Origin: Acidimicrobiia bacterium
Lineage (GTDB): Bacteria > Actinomycetota > Acidimicrobiia > Spongiisociales > UBA5794
Length of the DNA: 35,711 nucleotides
Direction of reading: 5' to 3'
Assembly: GCA_013003395.1 (NCBI GenBank)
Contig: JABDJC010000178.1
Coordinates: 1 to 35,711 of the forward strand
In this document: positions 30,767 through 35,711 of the stretch, one piece after another
Layout: each line of letters opens with the position of its first letter
How positions within the stretch are numbered: position 1 is the first letter of the stretch
Position numbers and translations under genes: made by a program
The notes under the pieces: model-generated
What the model was told of the DNA's origin: nothing
Databases searched by the model: none
Seen by the model: only the letters and a program-made list of their open reading frames with translations

Positions 30767-31621
30767 ATGCAAAAGATCCTCGTTGGCATCATGTTCATCG
30801 TGGCAGCGTGTGGCGGAGCTGCCGAGGTCACCACGATCGCAGCTTCAGGAGACGGCGCTGTTCCTGCCGGCTCGTTTGCCGTGCGGGCTTCCTCTGACCT
30901 CGGGGTGGGTCAGGAACGACTGCTCGTAGGGATAGTCGCCGAGAACGGGCAGCGACTTGGCTCGCCCGACCTCGATGTCACGATGCAGATCTGGCCCCAG
31001 GACGATCCAGAGGCGGCGCAGAACTTCGATGCCGACTTCCTGTGGATCGTTCCGGAGGTGAGCGGCATCTACAAGGCCGACGTCGAGTTCGATCGGCCGG
31101 GAATCTGGGCGGTGACCCTCCTTCCCGAAGGCGGGCCGCCCTTGGAGCCAGTCGGATTCTCGGTGCTCTCCGATACGGCATCGCCGTCGATTGGTGAAGC
31201 TGCTCCGGCGTCACAGTCCCCGAGCGTGGCGACCCACGCGATCGAAGACATCTCGACCGACGACGATCCAGACCCGAGGTTCTACGCCATGTCGGTGGCC
31301 GAGGCCGTCACCAGCGGCAGGCAGTCTGTCATCGTCTTCGCCACCCCTCAGTTCTGCCAGACGGCAGCGTGTGGACCGATGCTGGACGACGTCAAGGCGG
31401 CGGCATCTAGCCATCCCGAGGTGAACTTCGTGCACGTCGAAGTGTTCACCGGATTCAGCGAGCCCGGATTCGCTCCAAATTCAGACCACTTGGCGCCGGC
31501 TGTGCTCGAATGGGGCTTGGTGACCGAGCCGTGGGTATTTGTGGTGGACGGGTCAGGTACAGTCACTCACCGGTTCGAAGGAGTGATGGATTCGAGCGAG
31601 CTCGACGCCGCGTTGAGCTGA
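30767..31621 (+). CDS. Thioredoxin-like lipoprotein next to the oxidase operon
   Basis: 284 residues. Very short signal peptide with lipobox FIVAAC (Cys15). Residues ~35-130 form a beta-sandwich-like region (QERLLVGIVAENGQRLGSPD...GIWAVTLLPEGG), similar to FixH/YtkA-type domains. After a spacer, residues ~175-284 resemble a thioredoxin fold: SVIVFATPQFCQTAACGP with cysteines five apart (CQTAAC), NFVHVEVF, WGLVTEPWVFVVDGSGTVTHRFEG with the cis-Pro region. It may deliver reducing power or copper for the CuA site of the oxidase encoded 59 bases downstream; this is inference from position. Confidence 0.82.
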   Translation: MQKILVGIMFIVAACGGAAEVTTIAASGDGAVPAGSFAVRASSDLGVGQERLLVGIVAENGQRLGSPDLDVTMQIWPQDDPEAAQNFDADFLWIVPEVSGIYKADVEFDRPGIWAVTLLPEGGPPLEPVGFSVLSDTASPSIGEAAPASQSPSVATHAIEDISTDDDPDPRFYAMSVAEAVTSGRQSVIVFATPQFCQTAACGPMLDDVKAAASSHPEVNFVHVEVFTGFSEPGFAPNSDHLAPAVLEWGLVTEPWVFVVDGSGTVTHRFEGVMDSSELDAALS

Positions 31622-31680
31622 GTTTCGGAAAGCGAGTTGCGGTTGGGTACCATGCCGCCGTCGGAGAGGAACGAGGTCGG

Positions 31681-33054
31681 GTGACAACCGAATTCACGGC
31701 TGCCAAACGCAAGAACGTCAGCGCCTCTCGCTGGCGTCGTTTGCTGATATGGGCAGCGCCGGCACTCGTTTTGGCGGCATGCTCTGGAACCGGGCCGCAG
31801 ACCTCACTCGATCCGGCTGGTCCGATCGCCGAAAAGATCGACGGCCTGTGGCTGTTGGTGTTTTGGATTGCGGTGGTCGTATTCGTTCTCGTTGAAGCCG
31901 CACTCGTCTATTCGATAGTGAAGTTTCGGGAGCGTCCGGATTCGGACCGGCGTCCCAAGCAGCTCCACGGAAACACCCGCCTGGAGATCATCTGGACCAT
32001 CATTCCGGCGTTGCTCCTGGCTGGACTGACCGTCCCGACGCTGCAGACCCTCTTTGAAATCCGCGAGGTGCCAGAAGGCCCTGACGTGATAACGATCCAG
32101 GTCGTCGGCCATCAGTGGTGGTGGGAATTCCAGTACCCGGAAGGCTTCACCACGGCCAATGAGCTTCACATTCCGGCCGATACAACGGTGAATCTCGAGA
32201 TGACCTCGGTCGATGTCATCCACAGCTTCTGGGTCCCGAAGCTCAACGGTAAGCGCGACGTCGTTCCAGGACGCATGACCAACCTCACGCTCGAGGCATA
32301 CGAGCCCACCCCGCCAGGCGAACCTCATCCAGGGCAGTGCGCCGAGTTCTGTGGACTGGCGCATGCGGACATGCGCTTCAAAGTCTTCGTCGACAGCGCC
32401 GCCGACTACGAAGCGTGGATAGCACAGCAGATGACGCCCGCCACGGTGCCAACCGAGGGAATCGCGGCTCAGGGCTACGACACCTTCGCTGCGGTATGTG
32501 TCGCCTGCCACAACGCAACGGTTGTGGGCGAGGACGGGAATCCCGAAGTGCTCGGACCGGTCGGTTACGTCAATGGCGTGTATGCAGACCTGGCGCCAGA
32601 CCTCACGCATTTCGGGGAGCGCAGCACCTTCGGATCTGGAACGTTCGACACGCCATGGGCCGACGGCGCCACCGAAGACCATTTGCGGCAGTGGCTCGAC
32701 AATCCGGCGAGTATCAAACCAATGTCTCCCGAGCGCAACGTCATCCCTCCGATCGGGTGTGTTCCGGAACAAGAACGAGTCGACCTAGCTCTCGAAGCTG
32801 CGATCGAGCGAACTGTTGAAGGTGAAGGCAAGATCCTCTCCGAGGAGACGCTCCAGACCGTGGAGACGCTGTATGAGGACGCACTCGCCTTCGAAGCATT
32901 GGGTGATCAAGAGGCATGCGTGAGAGCTCTCGAAGAGGCCAGGCAATTACTCGGTTACATTCCTGATCGGACGCTGATTCTCGGCATGCCCGATTTCGGA
33001 CTCGACCAGAATGAGATCACCGCCCTGATCGCTCTGCTCGAGGGTTGGGAGTAG
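31681..33054 (+). CDS. ctaC: Cytochrome c oxidase subunit II with fused cytochrome c domain
   Basis: 457 residues. Lipobox LAAC at Cys34, two membrane helices (about 55-77 and 98-115), then the CuA cupredoxin domain with GHQWWWEFQYP, DVIHSFWVP and GQCAEFCGLAHADM (CuA Cys, Glu, Cys, His, Met). A cytochrome c domain follows: CVACH at 273-277 covalently binds heme, then LAPDLTHFGERSTFGSGT and LRQWLDNPASIKPM. After that come about 85 largely helical residues with two extra Cys, and the end reads GMPDFGLDQNEITALIALLEGWE, where Met436 would be a usual axial ligand. The GTG at 31681 keeps a normal lipoprotein signal. Confidence 0.93.
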   Translation: MTTEFTAAKRKNVSASRWRRLLIWAAPALVLAACSGTGPQTSLDPAGPIAEKIDGLWLLVFWIAVVVFVLVEAALVYSIVKFRERPDSDRRPKQLHGNTRLEIIWTIIPALLLAGLTVPTLQTLFEIREVPEGPDVITIQVVGHQWWWEFQYPEGFTTANELHIPADTTVNLEMTSVDVIHSFWVPKLNGKRDVVPGRMTNLTLEAYEPTPPGEPHPGQCAEFCGLAHADMRFKVFVDSAADYEAWIAQQMTPATVPTEGIAAQGYDTFAAVCVACHNATVVGEDGNPEVLGPVGYVNGVYADLAPDLTHFGERSTFGSGTFDTPWADGATEDHLRQWLDNPASIKPMSPERNVIPPIGCVPEQERVDLALEAAIERTVEGEGKILSEETLQTVETLYEDALAFEALGDQEACVRALEEARQLLGYIPDRTLILGMPDFGLDQNEITALIALLEGWE

Positions 33055-33062
33055 GAGGACCC

Positions 33063-34952
33063 ATGGCAGTCGCCACCACAGAAGTGCAGCTGACGTCTAC
33101 CGGCCCATCGGGCCTGTGGTCTTGGCTTACGACGGTCGACCACAAGCGCATCGGCCTGCTCTACGGAATCTCGGCGCTCGTGTTCTTCATCGTCGGCGGT
33201 CTCGAGGCGTTCTTCGTCAGGCTTCAGCTCTCGGGTGCCAACGGAACGGTCCTGTCAGCCGATGCCTACAACCAGTTGTTCACCATGCACGGACTCACGA
33301 TGGTGTTCCTCGTGGTGATGCCGCTTGGTGCGGCTTTCACGAACTACCTCTTGCCGATCATGATCGGCGCCCGCGACGTCGCCTTCCCGCGGCTCAACGC
33401 CTTCAGCTACTGGGTGTTCTTCTTCGGTGGCGTGCTGCTCTACACCTCATTCGTGGTCGGTGGCGGTCCTGACGGCGGATGGTTCGGATACGCCCCGCTG
33501 TCGATCGAGATCACCGAAGTCGTCCGCATGGACTACTGGGCTCTCGGCCTGCAGTTCCTCGGCGTCGGTTCGATCGCCGCTTCTGCGAACTTCATCGCAA
33601 CGATTCTGACGATGCGCGCACCGGGGATGACGCTGATGCGCATGCCGGTGTTCATCTGGATGGCGCTCGTGACGGCGTTCCTCCTGATCTTCTCGCTTCC
33701 GATCATCGGCGTGGGTCTCTTCCAAGTGTTCTTCGATCGCAACTTCGGCACGCTGTTCTACGTGTCATACGCCCAAGGCGATCCGCTCTTGTGGCAGCAC
33801 CTGTTCTGGCTGTTCGGACATCCAGAGGTCTACATCCTGATCCTGCCTGCGATGGGCATCGTGTCTGAGGTCTTGCCGACGTTCTCGCGCAAACCGTTGT
33901 TCGGGTATTCGTTCGTCGTGTTCGCCGGCATCGCCATCGGCTTCCAGGGATTCGGCGTGTGGAGCCATCACATGTTCACCTCTGGCATGGGGCCGATTGC
34001 TGAGGCCGGTTTTGCGACGTCGACGATGTTGATCGCCGTCCCGACCGGCATCAAGATCTTCAACTGGATTGGCACGACGTGGGACGGTGTGCTCCGCTTC
34101 AAGACTCCGATGCTGTTCTCGTTGGGATTCATAGCGATGTTCGTCATCGGTGGACTGTCCGGGGTGACCCACGCCATCGTTCCCGCAGACACCCAGCAGC
34201 ACGACAGCTACTACGTCGTCGCCCACTTCCACTACGTGCTGTTCGGTGGCGCCCTCTTCGGCTTCGTAGCAGGCGTCTACTACTGGTTCCCGAAATTCAC
34301 CGGGAGGATGATGAGCGAGACGCTCGGCAAGTGGCACTTCTGGCTGATGCTGGCCGGCTTCAACCTCACGTTCGCCCCGATGCACATCCTGGGACTCAAC
34401 GGAATGCCCCGTCGGACCTACCGATACCCTGAAGGACTCGGCTGGGAATTTTGGAACGGCATCGCCACCTTGGGTTCTGCGGTCATCGCGATCTCTGGTC
34501 TCGTCTTCATCTGGAACTTGATCAAGAGCCGAAAGCACGGCGAAATCGCAGGACCTGATCCGTGGGACGGCCGCACTCTGGAATGGACCATTTCGTCACC
34601 ACCGCCGGTCCACAACTTCGACGAGGTCCCCATCGTTCAACATCGTGACGACTTCTGGCACCAGAAGTACACCGAAGACGACGACGGGTATCTCGTGGAG
34701 CTCGAGCCGGTCTCCGGTGGGACCGCGGTCCTCACTGGTCCCGAAGATCACGGCGATGAGCGCAAAGAGATCCACATGCCTTCGCCGTCGTACTATCCGA
34801 TCCTGTCGGCGCTCGGCTTGGCGATCTCGTCGATCGGTCTGATCTATCAGCCCGTCGGCTTCATCATCACCGCCGTTGGCATGATGGTGGCGTTGTGGGG
34901 TCTGTTCGGATGGGCGATCGAGCCGTCGCAAAGGGAGCCGTACTATGTCTGA
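33063..34952 (+). CDS. ctaD: Cytochrome c oxidase subunit I
   Basis: Catalytic subunit of the aa3-type oxidase, 629 residues with 12 core helices. Heme and CuB ligands are visible: FTMHGLTMVFLV (heme a His), WLFGHPEVYILILPAMG (CuB His and cross-linked Tyr), WSHHMFTSGM (two CuB His), and HDSYYVVAHFHYVLFGG (heme a3 and heme a His). VDHKRIGLLYG starts the core. The C-terminal ~60 residues add two further helices (SYYPILSALGLAISSIGLIYQPVG...). AGGAGG lies 4 bases before the ATG at 33063. Its stop overlaps ctaE by 8 bases. Confidence 0.97.
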   Translation: MAVATTEVQLTSTGPSGLWSWLTTVDHKRIGLLYGISALVFFIVGGLEAFFVRLQLSGANGTVLSADAYNQLFTMHGLTMVFLVVMPLGAAFTNYLLPIMIGARDVAFPRLNAFSYWVFFFGGVLLYTSFVVGGGPDGGWFGYAPLSIEITEVVRMDYWALGLQFLGVGSIAASANFIATILTMRAPGMTLMRMPVFIWMALVTAFLLIFSLPIIGVGLFQVFFDRNFGTLFYVSYAQGDPLLWQHLFWLFGHPEVYILILPAMGIVSEVLPTFSRKPLFGYSFVVFAGIAIGFQGFGVWSHHMFTSGMGPIAEAGFATSTMLIAVPTGIKIFNWIGTTWDGVLRFKTPMLFSLGFIAMFVIGGLSGVTHAIVPADTQQHDSYYVVAHFHYVLFGGALFGFVAGVYYWFPKFTGRMMSETLGKWHFWLMLAGFNLTFAPMHILGLNGMPRRTYRYPEGLGWEFWNGIATLGSAVIAISGLVFIWNLIKSRKHGEIAGPDPWDGRTLEWTISSPPPVHNFDEVPIVQHRDDFWHQKYTEDDDGYLVELEPVSGGTAVLTGPEDHGDERKEIHMPSPSYYPILSALGLAISSIGLIYQPVGFIITAVGMMVALWGLFGWAIEPSQREPYYV

Positions 34953-35574
34953 GGCTGTCGTCGAAGACGTACTGACCGGCGATCACGACGATCACGCCGG
35001 TCACGGTGAGGGCCACCACGACATGACGCCTGTGCGCAAGGCGGCAATGTGGGTGTTCCTTGGCAGCGAGTGCATGTTCTTCGGGGCGTTGATCTCGACG
35101 TTCTTGCTGTATCGCAACGCCACGGCTGACGGGCCCGGCCCGGCCGAGGTGTTCGACATCCCATTCACGTCAGCCAGCTCATTCATCCTCTTGATGAGTT
35201 CGCTCACGATGGTGCTGGCACACCACGCCAATCACAACCGTGACATGCGCCAGGCGCGAGTGTGGCTCCTCGCCACCGCTGGTCTCGGAGCGACGTTCCT
35301 GGCCGGGCAGATCTTCGAGTTCACCGAGTTCGTGCAAAACGGCCTCTCGCTCTCGACCAGCCCGTTTGGATCGAGCTTCTTCTTGCTCACCGGATTCCAC
35401 GGCATGCACGTGGCCATCGGCGTTCTGATGCTGTTGGCCATGTATGTGATGTCCCTCAACGGCAGACTCAACGACGAAGAAGGCATGAACGTCGAACTCG
35501 TCGGCCTGTACTGGCACTTTGTCGACATCGTCTGGATCGTCATCTTCACCGTCGTCTATCTCTTGCAGGTCTGA
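34945..35574 (+). CDS. ctaE: Cytochrome c oxidase subunit III
   Basis: A 209-residue, five-helix subunit III. The N-terminus is His/Asp-rich (GDHDDHAGHGEGHHD), then WVFLGSECMFFGALISTFLLYR, GQIFEFTEFVQNGLSLSTSPFGSSFFLLTGFHGMHVAIG with the conserved Glu and HG-x-HV motif, and VGLYWHFVDIVWIVIFTVVYLL at the end, as in the family. Overlaps ctaD by 8 bases and is followed by subunit IV 3 bases after its stop. Confidence 0.96.
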   Translation: MSEAVVEDVLTGDHDDHAGHGEGHHDMTPVRKAAMWVFLGSECMFFGALISTFLLYRNATADGPGPAEVFDIPFTSASSFILLMSSLTMVLAHHANHNRDMRQARVWLLATAGLGATFLAGQIFEFTEFVQNGLSLSTSPFGSSFFLLTGFHGMHVAIGVLMLLAMYVMSLNGRLNDEEGMNVELVGLYWHFVDIVWIVIFTVVYLLQV

Positions 35575-35577
35575 GTC

Positions 35578-35711
35578 ATGGCAGACACCGTCACCCGCGC
35601 CACACCAACAACCCGCCAGTACTGGCTGATCGCGTTCGGCCTGGCCGTGATCACCGCCATCGAGGTGGCGGTGGCGTACATCGAGGCATTCGATCCAGTT
35701 CTTGCTCCTGT
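35578..35711 (+). CDS. ctaF: Probable cytochrome c oxidase subunit IV, 5' part
   Basis: ATG 3 bases after the ctaE stop, open to the window end. The 44 visible residues (MADTVTRATPTTRQYWLIAFGLAVITAIEVAVAYIEAF and on) show a short polar start and one hydrophobic helix with the YWLIAFGLAVITAIEVAVAY pattern of the prokaryotic subunit IV family. The 3' end lies outside the window. Confidence 0.8.
   Translation, partial: MADTVTRATPTTRQYWLIAFGLAVITAIEVAVAYIEAFDPVLAP

Overview
The window is a gene-dense, high-GC stretch of a bacterial chromosome. The protein repertoire points to an aerobic actinobacterium, most likely from or near the Acidimicrobiia. This rests on F420-linked enzymes (an LLM-family oxidoreductase and a Ddn-type reductase), a two-domain PIN-PhoH protein, a CtaA/CtaB plus aa3-type oxidase set, frequent GTG/TTG starts and many starts that look leaderless. 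The taxonomic placement is inference; there is no rRNA gene in the window.

Layout. 1-618: 3' part of ilvC. 619-1248: no gene, two and a bit copies of a ~232-bp repeat rich in palindromes. 1249-2025: a four-helix membrane protein on the minus strand with an intrinsic terminator inside its upstream region. 2026-5868: selD, MFS transporter, alpha/beta hydrolase and RNase HI in one overlapping + strand run. 5872-7175: MenH-like hydrolase and F420-type reductase (minus). 7281-10246: ctaA, ctaB, a 59-residue membrane protein and lgt (+). 10234-11223: cupredoxin-like lipoprotein and flavin reductase (minus). 11319-15280: a compact kynurenine operon (HAAO, KynU, KMO, TDO). 15323-17058: a conserved actinobacterial protein with a palindrome at its promoter, then a leader peptide/attenuator and a DAHP-synthase-like/chorismate mutase fusion. 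17060-18860: methyltransferase and gpsA (minus). 18919-23040: PIN-PhoH, LLM oxidoreductase (minus), HIT and MFS-like protein. 23077-23270: three hairpin repeats. 23313-25136: hflX (minus) and a CBS-pair protein (+). 25140-26431: thioesterase and haloalkane dehalogenase (minus). 26506-26600: tRNA-Sec. 26663-28646: FN3/discoidin lipoprotein and an XRE-type membrane protein. 28635-30688: TauE/SafE permease and ACT-malic enzyme (minus). 30767-35711: thioredoxin-like lipoprotein and the cytochrome c oxidase genes for subunits II, I, III and IV (cut by the window end).

Main points. (1) selD is itself a selenoprotein gene: its true GTG start lies upstream of an in-frame TGA at codon 12, followed by two stacked hairpins, and the decoding tRNA-Sec gene lies about 24 kb away. 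A stop-to-stop reading truncates this gene. (2) The DAHP-synthase domain fused to chorismate mutase has lost all four metal ligands and several substrate-binding residues while the mutase active site is kept. It looks like a pseudoenzyme or a repurposed domain, and a short leader peptide with three Phe codons and a terminator-like hairpin sit in front of it. (3) A tryptophan-to-quinolinate gene set, lacking only the formamidase, lies directly upstream of this aromatic amino acid locus. (4) About a dozen genes have a TANNNT-like -10 hexamer 6-7 bases before the start codon, which indicates widespread leaderless transcription. (5) The heme, menaquinone and oxidase genes indicate an aerobic respiratory chain with menaquinone and a CuA/cytochrome c-containing terminal oxidase.
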